Shown piece after piece: positions 1 to 10,764 of a stretch of 64,000 nt of DNA. Numbering within the stretch: position 1 is the first letter of the stretch; the number at the start of each line of letters is the position of its first letter. The stretch spans positions 2,547,250 through 2,611,249 of the forward strand of contig KL647301.1 in the NCBI GenBank assembly GCA_000727475.1, written 5' to 3'. Under the pieces are notes generated by a model. The model did no database searches. It was not told the origin of the DNA and saw only the letters and a program-made list of their open reading frames with translations. This DNA comes from Sarcocystis neurona. Taxonomy: Eukaryota > Apicomplexa > Conoidasida > Eucoccidiorida > Sarcocystidae. The position numbers were made by a program, and so were the translations under genes.

Positions 1-220
1 TGCACTGCTGCTGACCGCTGCTGCCACCGCTGCTGCCACCGCTGCTGCCACCGCTGCTGCCACCGCTGCTGCCACTGCTGCTGTCACCGGTGTTGCCACT
101 GCTGCTGCCACCGCTGCTGCCACTGCTGCGGTCACTGCTGCTGCTGGCACTGTTCCTGCTTCCGCTGGCGCTGCTGTTGCTGTTGCTGCCGTTGCAGCTG
201 CAGCTGCTGTCGCTGCTGCT
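1..220. repeat. 12-bp GCTGCTGCCACC minisatellite grading into GCT triplets
   Basis: About five near-perfect copies of ACCGCTGCTGCC at 14-75, then degenerate copies and mixed GCT/GTT triplets. In one + frame this reads as (Ala-Ala-Ala-Thr)n. It may be the edge of an exon or a repeat-bearing intron cut by the window start. Confidence 0.85.
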
Positions 221-479
221 GCGACTCCGCGGCTGTCCACCGTCTGCAGGCAGCGGGGGCCGTGCTCCTGCCAGCGGCCGGAAAGCTGCAGAGACAGCCT
301 ATACGACTAAGAAGCAGCGGCAGCAGCAAGCTAAACACAATAAGGAACGCTCGTAGCCGCCAACCGAACGTTGGTCCCTCGCCTGCGTCCACGCCAACAA
401 CGACAGCAGGGGTTGCTAGGAAACTCTTTCTGCTGCACGTCTGACTTTGCTGCTGCAATGACACCCGTTTCTACCTGCG

Positions 480-730
480 TTGCTGCTCTCACGCACAGCT
501 GCTTCATCTTCTTCCTTTCTGTGCGCTTGCTGGTGCTTCTCCGTCTGCTGCTTCTTCAGCTACCACCGCTCCTTCTTCTATTGTTGTTGCTACTGTGTCT
601 GCCGCTGCTGCAACGACTGCCACTTCTTTTTATTCAGCTGCTGCAGCTGTTGCTGCTACTGCTGCTGCTTCTCCTGCTGCAGCGGACGTACCTGCGCATG
701 TCTCCGTGGACACGTCGCGACGCAGCTAGT
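480..730. repeat. GCT/CTG triplet-rich tract
   Basis: Imperfect CTG/CTT triplets; open in several frames on both strands only because of the repeat. Sequence from 780 to 1440 is TA/TG microsatellite with no gene seen. Confidence 0.7.
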
Positions 731-1439
731 CCTGCATGCCAGCTCAGACCTTACCAGCCTCGCGGCAACATGGAGAAGGACTGGAAAAAATATACAGGAA
801 TACACATATATATATAGGTAGATAGATACGTACATAGAGAGAAAGGGGGGACATGCAGATGCAGAGAGAGATACACAGAGGTATTTGAACAGAGAGATAG
901 AAAAAAAGACGGACCGGTCGAGAAGGACGTACTCATGTCAAGAAAATGCGTTTCTTCCTAGGGAAGTCCAGATCCACATGTGTACGTGTATGTATATATA
1001 TATATGTATATATATGTGTACATGTACGCCTGGAGAGAGGTACATTTGCAGACACAGAGAAGGAGAATCACACAACAGTATTTAGGTATATTTACACACG
1101 CACATATATATATAGGAATGTGTAGGGTATTCACGGATAGACACATTCGTAGTAATACGTAGGTGATACTTGTTTCCTTCGTCTCCGTATGGAGTGAGAC
1201 GGACCCACCACACCCACATATTATCTTCTATGTTGTCACGAAAATGTGTGTGCGTGTTTCTGCGTGCGGCAGGACCGGCCACCCAAATCCTCACGCTTCT
1301 GGAGGGAAGGGGACTGGCCCATATATGCATGTGCGTATACGCACATGTAGAGACATAAATAGATCTGCACAGATTCGTAGAAATCTACATATATTCGTGT
1401 GTGTGTGTGTGTGTATGTATAGGTGTGGATATCTGTGAG

Positions 1440-2310
1440 AAAGGGACGCAAACAGCTGCGGCTGCGGCGCCGGCCGGTGAAGAAAAAGTGCAGGCCTTCC
1501 GCAGGCAGCAGGGAAACGGTGGAGGAAGGAATAACTCTTGTTGGGCGGAACGGGAGAGAAGACGGAGGGAGGACGCGTCAGGAGATATGGGAAGGACGAA
1601 GGAAAATACGGGGGGACAACAGGAAAGAGAAGAAAAAGCGGAGTTTCACCTGGCGAGGGAGGCGAGAAGATGAGAAGTAAGAAGCGAAACGCAAGGCAGA
1701 CGACTACGAAGACAGCAAAGCGGTACGTTTGCTTGCAACACAGAAAGTTGAAAACAGAAAGTAGGACATCAAAGATGACGCACAGCGGAAATGCAATGGA
1801 AAGAGATGAGAGGAAAGCACAAGACGAGGAAGAAGTTCCGTCGATGAAGGAGATGAGAAAGCCGCACGGGGACTGGTAGAAGGACGAAGAAACAATGGAG
1901 ACACAGAAGGACAAACAGAAAAAGTGCACAAAAAAGAGGAGAAGTACTTACGCCGCCCGAAACACCTAAGAAAGTCAACTCAACGGAAAAACGCAAGCAG
2001 GGGGATATTGCAAAAGTAGCCCGAAAAAAACCGGGGAAATGGAGGAGGAGCAGCGAAGGAAAATGGAGGGAATGAAGAAGAAACAGAAGCGCAGAAGGAA
2101 CTAGCGAAAATGAAAAGAGTAAGGAGCGGGAAGACACACCACAGGGTCGCGCAGAGAACTGGAGAAAGAACGAGCCTGAACAAAGAGACAAGCAATCCCA
2201 GCAACGAAGCCAGGAGCAAGCACCTGAGAAAAAAAAAGAGTTGCACGGAGCAAGATGAGGGGAACCAGCAGAACCCTGACTCTAACAGCAGGTATGTCTA
2301 CGTCTGAACC
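1440..2310. other. strand-asymmetric purine tract, no gene seen
   Basis: The + strand is dominated by A and G for nearly 900 bp, with stops in every + frame. By analogy with the transferase introns this looks like pyrimidine-rich intron DNA of a minus-strand gene. From 2310 to 3230 only A/C/TA microsatellite follows. Confidence 0.5.
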
Positions 2311-3238
2311 CTCCCCCACAAAGCTTCAGCAGCCGCAGTAACAGCAGCAGCGATAGGAACAGCACTGGAACATGAAACACGAACAACAGCGCTTATTCGC
2401 AGCAACACCACTTCTATCGATCTTCTTTCAGTTATATCATCACACACGCACACACAGAGCCGCACATACAGACTCTCACACGATAACATATACACTTGTA
2501 GAATAGCTTTATGAATATGTATTATACGTGTATAAACACAGAGAGATGTGTACACACACGTGGATGCAAGCGTATACCCACACATACACGCACACACATG
2601 TTACACTCCAAGAATGCATACACGTATGTCGTCGTATTCTACGTATGTATATGTACTTACGCATATGTACGTATGTTTATATGTCTACGCACGTGTAGCG
2701 AGAGAAAGAGACGCCGGACAGGCGCGCACCCCTCTACTCGCTGTCTCTCGCTCCTTCTCTATGTATACACAAATGTGTGTGTACAGACACACATATATCG
2801 ACAATCCTCATCTGCAGCCGTAGACATAGACTTCCTCTCAATGTATTTGCATGGTGGCCTATGTACACATATATATATATATATATGTATATACACATAT
2901 AGCGACCATTCTCACCTGTAGGCGTGCACGTAGACGTCCTCCCAATATGTTTGCGTGGTGACCTACATAGGAACATGTCTTCATATAGGCACATTAGAAA
3001 ACCGCACATATATACATTTATACACAGCACCACACACACGTAAAATAAGTGTGGACCTCGTAGAGTCAAACATTCGCATACATTCACATACACCTACGCG
3101 CAGAGACGTACATTTGTGTAGTACACACAAGTGACTTGTATACATATGGACCACGCACACACACGCGCATCATCAGCTCTATTTACACGTGGAGATATTA
3201 CGCACTGACGAGGGTGCAGAGCTGCTACCACTACACAG

Positions 3239-3790
3239 GTGCAGCAGCAGCGACCGTGGAGGGTCTTCGGCAGGTCGGAGTTCGATGAACTAGCTGCTAA
3301 AAAATTGTACATGAGAAGCGGCAGGCGACGTAACAGCAACACGAGCGACCCCGTCTTCGTTAGTGAGAGGCCAGCCTGGCAGCAGCAGCAAGACGGCAGC
3401 AGCAGGTGCCTTGCAGCTGCTACACGAGGAGGTCAAACGGAAATGCAGCAGCGGCTCTTTTGTCAGCGCAAGTTGCCACCAACAGTACAGGCGGCGGCAG
3501 CAGCATTCGCAGTCTCTACAGGAAAATGTAGCGGCGTTCCATCAGGAGGGCACAGAAGGCACGGGACAGGGGAGGAGAGCACGGGGAAAAAGAAAAACTG
3601 TGCAAGACGGATTCTTCGGTTGGTAACAAGGACAGAAGAAGCGTGTGGAAAAGCACGTAAAAGGATAACGGAGGGGAAATAATTCGACCAACACCAGAGA
3701 AGAAAGTGACGATGGCGCGGCACCTGGCACAAGGACGACAGAGAAGCGCAAACCATGACACAGGGAAGTTTTCTGCGAGGAAAAAAATAG
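3239..3790. other. CAG-bearing unique region, coding strand unclear
   Basis: Open on + (MQQQRPWRVFGRSEFDELAA). On the minus strand an acceptor-like site (aattttttag|CAGCTAG) would give a short terminal exon QLVHRTPTCRRPSTV. Neither reading can be chosen. Confidence 0.3.
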
Positions 3791-4345
3791 ATGGATGACG
3801 TCTTCAATCGTAGAGAATGTCTACCACCGATTTATCCAGTTTATCCATCTAATTGAATACTAGCGGAGTAGAGAAATTTCGAAAGACACGGATAGATGCA
3901 CGGAAAAGCCGAGGAGATTCACACGAGCACACTGGGAGAGTGTTATTAATACGACGAGAACACACTCTGCGAAAGACGTTGGTGACAGGAGTTAGCTGGC
4001 CGGCAGACCTTTACATCGGGGCAGCTCGTCTAGCCTGGTCACTTTACATATCAGTACACACACAGACGCGTGTGTGTGCAACTCTTTAGCGGTATGTATG
4101 GACGACTGGCAGATTCTGATGTGCACTAATAAAGATGAGGAGCGTACATACACGTGTAAGACTACCTGACTCTTTTTCTGAAGAGATCAGTAGCAGCGCG
4201 AAGACGAAAGAAGAGATCGTGCCCGTGTAACTGCCCACAATCAACTGTGCTTGCCACACTAGTAGCCGGGAGCCGCGCACTAGCCGTACGCGCGAAAGTG
4301 CGGAGAAGCGCATCGCCCTTCCGGTTTGACGATCTGCCGTTGTCC

Positions 4346-4660
4346 CTATATGGGCTGCTTCTTTCCGTGCTGTAGCTGCTCCTGTTGCAGCTCCTGCCAC
4401 AGCTGAACAGGTTCCGCGGCTGCTTCTTCTCTATGCCAGATTGATGTCGCAGCTAGCGCTGGTGCTACAGAGAGTGATTTTGGCCGCACTCTGCTCCGGT
4501 CGTCGCGCAGAGAAACCGCCCGAATACCATCAGCTAGCGCTAGAAAGATTGACACGGAGGAAGCGAAAGCAAGAGCAGCAGTGACAGCAGCAGCCGCAGC
4601 AACTCCCGCTGCATCTCTTGCAGCCCAGAAACTTACAGCAGGAGGAGCGCACCAGCCGCA
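4346..4660 (-). CDS. candidate terminal exon of an unknown minus-strand gene
   Basis: Minus-strand frame with a poly-Ala start ([20 protein letters not shown]) continuing as non-repetitive sequence (LADGIRAVSLRDDRSRVRPK, SLSVAPALAATSIWHREEAA, EPVQLWQELQQEQLQHGKKQ) to TAG at 4346-4348. The surrounding + strand DNA is A/C- and purine-rich, the signature of minus-strand introns elsewhere in the window. Start and splice sites are not fixed. Confidence 0.3.
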   Translation of the reverse strand, partial: CGWCAPPAVSFWAARDAAGVAAAAAVTAALAFASSVSIFLALADGIRAVSLRDDRSRVRPKSLSVAPALAATSIWHREEAAAEPVQLWQELQQEQLQHGKKQPI

Positions 4661-4716
4661 TAAACCGTAGCACACTGCACACCTGAAATACACTAGACTC
4701 CAGAAGGGACACGGCA

Positions 4717-5390
4717 CTACGCCGAAAAGGAAGGGCAGGCCCGAGAGTACAAGAACAGCGGCAGATTCAGTGGGAGCAGAGCCGCGTCAGTAGGGGCAAA
4801 GCAGCAGTGCGAGAGGCAGCAAATGCTGCTGAAGTGACAGTAGCCCTCTAGAGTCCGAAAAAACAGGGGAGTATGTGACAACAGCACAGCAGCAACGAGG
4901 AGAGAAATCCACAAAACGAAAGGCGTTCCGCACGACCAAGAGGTCCAGTAGGAGCAGAAAGAGGAAAAGCTGCGGGCAGCGAGAGTATCAGCACCAGCTA
5001 CAGCGAAAAGATCACCACCTGGTCCGCAAGCACAGCAGGAGGAGGAGCAGCTGCAGCGACAGTAGCAGTCGTAGGGGCACGAGCACGAGCAAACACAACA
5101 CGCGAGCAAAAGCAGCAGCACGCACACCAGGAGGATCAGCGAAGAGGAGTGTCAGCTGCAGTGGGAGACGTTCTACAGAGTCGGAACCTGAGAAATGTTG
5201 TAACGGGTCGTAAATATGGAGTGTACTTCATTAAAACATTTAAGCTTCGCGGGCAGGTATTCGAGGTGAGCACAGTTACTTGTAGACAAAATGGTTTCAA
5301 CAGAATAGCGTGTAGTTGCTCGACAAGCACAGACGGGGGCACCATCCCACCTAATGTGCGCACAAATATCCAATATCTACCTCTTTAGGA
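4717..5390. other. CAG/AGG-rich region, coding strand unclear
   Basis: Both strands are open in repeat-driven frames. A non-repetitive + frame at 5149-5388 (NVVTGRKYGVYFIKTFKLRG) contains internal GTGAGC donor-like and GGGCAG acceptor-like sites. No family recognised. Confidence 0.25.
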
Positions 5391-5399
5391 ATAATCGGT

Positions 5400-7250
5400 A
5401 CAGAGACATGAACGGGGAAACAAATATAGAGATACATTCCTATAAGCACAGAAAAGAAATCCACTTTAAGATACGTATGCGTACAAGCATCTCAAGAGAT
5501 AGAATCGCACAACAGTGAGTACAGCGCGAACCACAGAGATACGGAGGCAAAGACGTATACAGAGGTGGTAACGTACATGCGTGCATATTCACGTGAAGGT
5601 CTACAGCCGTAGAGACATACGAGATAAATGCATACGTACAGACACGCACACAGGCTCATACATACATATGTACACGCTTGTGTTTACGCACTTGCGTAGG
5701 GAGCTAAAACTGTACGTGTGGACGATATTAATACATCGGGAGCTTGAGAGATCAACGACACCTGCGCACCGTTCAAGCGAAGGGGCGTAGAAGCCTATCT
5801 AGATGCGTATTTAGCCAGCTTATCATGTAAGGAGGTAAAGGCGGACAGGTACACATAGACAGCTGGACGAAGACCAGCAGGCAGATCCATAGTTAGAAGA
5901 CGACGCAGAGGAGCAGCGAGGTGCAGAGGGAGAAAATCGACATTCAAGCACGCACACACACACACGCACACACACACACGCACACACACACACACATGCG
6001 TACGTATGTACACAGATACGAACAATACCACAGGTGACTGACGACTGAAGTAGTAAGATTCATAGACAGATAGAGCATCAGATACACAAAAATAGAGAGG
6101 GAAAAAGTGACCGAAACGTTTAGGGAGTAAGGTGAATAATCCAGACTTGGATTGATAGGTCGGCAGCGAGATATGGGTGTACGTGGAGAGGTGCGCAAGG
6201 TCGTCGGTCACTCGCCAGGGAACGCACGGAGGTACATATTCAAAAAAAGCGGCAGATATGTAGACAGTAATGTGCGAATACGTGCGATTAGGTGACCACC
6301 TAGTGAAGCACGGAGACATAAAAAATTTAATCAGCTGGCGGCCGTACTCAGATACACGCGAACAATAGAAAGCGGGTCTGTGGCACTCCTAACGATGTCG
6401 CCTAAACGTGGAGAGACTTACTCAATGTATAGACTTACATGCTTCCTGGAATGCGCACATACATGGTCACTAACACGAAAGCGTGCATACGTACGTACAC
6501 TCATGTAAGTATATACCCGTACATGCGCACACATTAAGGCACTCACACAAATGTGTATATATGTATATAAATGTGTAGATGCATACAGGCTGATGCCCGT
6601 ACATCAGTCGGTATGTGCGCATACACGAGTGCCCATATCTGTGCATTTACACGAATACAAACATAGATATGTAAACTTACACATTTGCACACGTATGTGT
6701 CAACAGTCACACCTGTGATAAGCATGCCTGGGCACTCATACAAATGTGAATCTGTATGGTGTGTATACAAATGTATGTGTGCGCTTCGAAGAATGCAAAC
6801 GTACGCCTAGAATACGTGCCTCTAGAATGAAAACTGTATATACAGATGTAATCCCATACATGTATACCTATGTCTACACACACTCGCACATCCAGATACA
6901 CATATCTGAGCGTTCACACACATGTACGCGTAAACACGTCTAAATAGCTTCATATACGTAATTGTATACCTGAAACCCTCTCGGGCATCCTAGATGTCGA
7001 GGAGGGCTCCCCGGTGGGCCATTTATGTAAACGCCTAAAGTTGTCGAAATTATGGCCTTTTATATGCGTATACACAAGTATTCAATAGCACGTACGTATG
7101 GTCTATAGACCCACTTATTAATTTACCTGTCCTTCCGCTTGATAACATGCGCTTACGCGTGTATCCAGTCATTTCTCTATCGACAGATGAATTCCTCTCT
7201 TCCACACGTAGGTAGATGATCTGTATGATGTGTATATACCCTCCAGTACA
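5400..7250. repeat. A/C-rich microsatellite region
   Basis: Includes a (CA)n run at 5949-5996 and TACA/CATA tracts through 6940. A small G/C-rich unique patch lies at about 6975-7025. No gene is supported. Confidence 0.7.
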
Positions 7251-7374
7251 CAGATAGACAGTAAATGATCTGGATATCTGTATATATATTCTCCACTGGA
7301 CACGCGGCTATCTACTGCCTGCCGTGCAGACGTATGCGTATCCCCTGCGTCTCCCTGAAGATTCTGGTCTCAGG

Positions 7375-7800
7375 CGTGTTGAGCACAAAACTTCGGGAAT
7401 TCACCGAGATATATATATACATATATATAAATGTGTATCCACCCGATTTTGTTTGCGCTTAAAAACTGCAAAGAGCAGTTTTGTGTTCAGCACAAAACTT
7501 CGGGAATTCTCCTAGATATATATACATATATATATATATATATGTATCCACCCGATTTTGCATCCACTCAGAAACTGCAAAGAGAATTGTTATCATTGTA
7601 TCTCTGTTCCTCATATGCAGAAAGAGGTAGTCGTGTTCGTCTCCCCACATCTGTTCACGTACTGCTGTCTCCGTACAGTGATACATCCTACGAAACCTAA
7701 ATACATATATCTGTATACATACATATACATATATATATGTACATATTTACACACGTATAGTGATACATCCTACAAACCTACAATATATATATACACACAC
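7375..7800. repeat. two local duplications with TA tracts
   Basis: GCACAAAACTTCGGGAATTC occurs at 7383 and 7490 (period 107) with matching downstream CCACCCGATTTTG and AACTGCAAAGAG. GTGATACATCCTAC occurs at 7678 and 7760 (period 82). Confidence 0.85.
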
Positions 7801-8404
7801 ATATATACTTATGTTTTTTCTGTGTGTACAATTGCACCGGAGTGCTGACCCCCGTCTCCCGGTCCCTCCTACACAAATACGTGCCCCCCCCCCGCTGCAT
7901 ACACGTTTCCATGTGGGCCGATCCTTTACATTGCTCCCATATATAGATACACGTATGTTTCTTTTGCACACAGGCGTCTATGAATCTTCACGCAAGGAAT
8001 ATTACGACGGGTCCACACGTCATGGCCTCCTCAATGTCCACAGAGTCTGTGCGACGTGCACCAATGAGCTTCCACGTACACGCGTGTGCAGGTTCCCCCG
8101 TCTGCACCTATTCAGATGTTCGTGGAGACCTCTCCTGCGATTGCGAGGCCCTTTTCTCAAAGAGTTGACGGAGTCTGTAACACATGCAGAGTGCCACTTC
8201 CCGCGCACCGCTTCTTGTGCTTCTGTGTGTCCATTGCGCGCGCAGTTGTATCTGTGCCGTTTGAAGGCAGTGACAACGTGACCTACACTGCCTTCTTGCA
8301 CAGTTGTGTTCGTTACTTCGCATATAAGTAGGACGGCCGTGTGTCTATTTTGTCTGGACACGTGCATACACAGAATCCTAGGGGGGTCTACTTTGCGTGG
8401 ACTT

Positions 8405-8560
8405 CTGTGTTGTGTGTGTGGGTAAGTATATCCTTTCTTAATTCCGAAGTCCATTCCTGCATAGAGCTGCGAGGACTTCTACTATTTGTGGCTTTCCGTG
8501 CCGTGTGCGTGGGTAAGCATGTCCCTTCTTGATTTCGAAGTCCATTCGTGCAAAGACCCC
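8405..8560. repeat. tandem duplication of about 92 bp
   Basis: Two copies containing TG(T/C)GTGGGTAAG(T/C)AT followed by TTC(T)GAAGTCCATTC(C/G)TGCA, at about 8414 and 8506. Each carries a perfect GGGTAAG donor-like sequence. Confidence 0.8.
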
Positions 8561-8788
8561 TGCGTCTTCCTTCGTCAAAGAGGAGGTACCATTCCCCTGC
8601 GTGGACAGTGCCACATGGGAGCAGACACAGCCGCAGCACGCGCGCTTCTTGCCAGCGCTCCCTCCCACATTTTTTCCAGCCGCCGTTCGCACTCCTCTTG
8701 GTACGCTTCTTTTCCTTCGTTGTCCTCTCTACAGCACGTGCCCCGAGGCTCCTTGCTCGGCCTGCTGCTGTGCATGCTGCTGCTACGG

Positions 8789-8925
8789 TCCCGAGCGGCT
8801 GCTGCTGCGGTCCCGAGCTGCTGCTGCTGCAGTCCCGAGCTGCTGGTGCTGCAGTCCCGAGCTGCTGCTGTTGCGGTCCCGAGCTGCTGCTGTTGCAGTC
8901 CCGAGCTGCTGCTGCTGCTGAGTCG
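8789..8925. repeat. 22-bp minisatellite, six copies
   Basis: TCCCGAG followed by GCT-type triplets, starting at 8789, 8811, 8833, 8855, 8877 and 8899. The 22-bp unit rotates the reading frame each copy, so all three + frames stay open with a 66-nt (22-residue) super-period. Confidence 0.92.
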
Positions 8926-9571
8926 CTCCCGTCACCGACGCGTCTGTGTAGCGCAGCTGCTCGGGGTATGTCGCTTCTCGTGCTTCTCCCGTGTTAGTAC
9001 TGCTGCTGCGACATCTGCACGAGCTTTTCCGTTGCTGAGACGACGGCGCCGGAGCATCGCTTTATCGTCGCTGTTTGTGTGCTAACCCCCCAACAGCACC
9101 GACTGCGCGCCTTTTAGGACTGCTGCTGCGTTGTGCATGCTGTTGCAGGGAGTGCGGCTGCTCGGCTGCGGCTGCTGCGGTGCGCATACGCGGTGCGCGT
9201 ACACGTGGGCTTGAGGAGTATGAGAAGGAGGAGAAGCTCTTTCACGCGGTGCGTTGCAGCGAGTCGCCGCGTGCAATGTGGGCCACGGTCTTCTGCTGTA
9301 ACAGTGCCGTTTGTCACCTTTGCGGTGCCTCCCTCTCTGCTATAGAACTCTCCTCCTGCACTGGAGAAAAGCGAAGAAGCCGTGTTTTACGGGTCTCTGT
9401 TTGTGCCCGTCCTGCGGCTGCCGCTGCCGCTTCCCGTGCTGGCTCGCGCAGCTGCACCCAAGTCTTGTCTTGACAGGAGGGCATCGTATTCTTCTTCTTC
9501 TTCCTCTCCTTCACCTTGTGCGTCCCACTGTGTACGTTACTTTCGTCTGGCTTTCTGCTTCTCACAGTGGT

Positions 9572-10340
9572 TCACATTGACTTCGTGTGAGCGTACGTTC
9601 CTCCCGGCGGTAGGTCGGCTCCAACAGCCAGCGTCGGTGGGGAAGGCTTGAAGCCGCCTTCCCGGGTGTTTGTACGCTGCAACTTTATAACACAGTGACT
9701 GCTCCGCTTACTCTTTCCTTGTCCCTTTCCTTCGGGACTCTCCCTTTTCTGAACTTGTCCTCCTGTGGAATCGCCGCTGTGCTGCCTCCTTCCTGCGGCT
9801 GCTGCGACTGGGGCTGCACGTCGGTGCTGGCAGCCCCGCCTCGCACACTTTTCGAGTACTGTTCTTCCCAGTTCTTTATCCTCGTGTTCGTCTCTCCCGT
9901 CTCTCTGTTTGCCGCACCAGGCAGGATCAGCGTCCCGTTCACCGGCTTCGCCTACTTCCGGCTTGTGCTGCCCCAGTGCCGCTGCTGGACCAGTTGTTTT
10001 TACTACGGCTAGAGGAGTGCTGCTGCTGTCGCACTGTCGCTTTTTTCCGCTCGTGTTGCCGCTGCTGCAGTTCCCCTGCCCAAGAGTTGCTGCTCCTGTG
10101 CTTCGGCGGCTGCAGCGGGCCGCACGGAATTCCATTTCTTGTGTGGGTGCAGGTTCTGCTGCCGCAGCTGCACGGGACGGTTCGCCTCTAGCGCAGCAGC
10201 ACTGTGTTTTTCGCTTGACCTCCCCCAGCCTTAGCAGACGAATATCGCTCTCCCGCTGCTGACTTTGGCTGGTACTTTCTTCTGCGTCTCTTCGTACGGC
10301 TGCTGCTGGTCGTGCTAGTGCTGCCGCTGCTCTCTCCGTC
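9572..10340 (-). CDS. candidate exon upstream of and divergent from MPP-alpha
   Basis: Purine-rich on the minus strand and open for more than 250 codons without long homopolymers (SQSQQRESDIRLLRLGEVKR, GQHKPEVGEAGERDADPAWC, DGRDEHEDKELGRTVLEKCA). An internal ATG lies near 10130 (MEFRAARCSRRSTG). Against it, the + strand is also open in part, and the flanking 7-9.5 kb is T/G-rich on +, unlike a minus-strand intron. Unknown function. Confidence 0.25.
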
Positions 10341-10356
10341 CCTTCTCCGTCCCAGC

Positions 10357-10764
10357 ATGTTTGTACCCCTGCGTAGTGGGGCTGCTGCCGCCGTGCAGCG
10401 ATGCTGCCGGCGCAGCAGACAGCAGCTACTGGGCATTGGCATGCGTGCGGCCGCAACAGGCACCCAGCTGTTTTCTCGGGGGCTCCAGCAGCAGCGGCGG
10501 CCGCTGAGCAGCAGCAGCAGCAGCGCAGCAGGAGCGGCAGCGAGCAGCGGGGCCGCTGCAGCAGCTCAGCAGGCGGCAGCAGTCGCAAGGAAAAGCTCGG
10601 GACCGCTGCCTGAGTACAAGCGCATCCCATTTGAGAAGGAGGACCTCGAGAGTGTGCTACAGCAGGTGCCCGAATTTAAATACTATTACATTGGCAAAGA
10701 CAAGGAGCCGTTGCAGGGGAATATCTACAAAGATATACCGCTCGATCAGAGCGTAGTCCTACCG
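10357..10764 (+). CDS. MPP-alpha exon 1 (136 codons, presequence)
   Basis: Starts at ATG ([16 protein letters not shown]) and ends phase 0 at CTACCG|GTACGC. It encodes a basic, Ala/Ser/Gln-rich leader with poly-Ser and poly-Ala runs from CAG-type triplets, then [20 protein letters not shown] and [13 protein letters not shown]. Confidence 0.88.
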
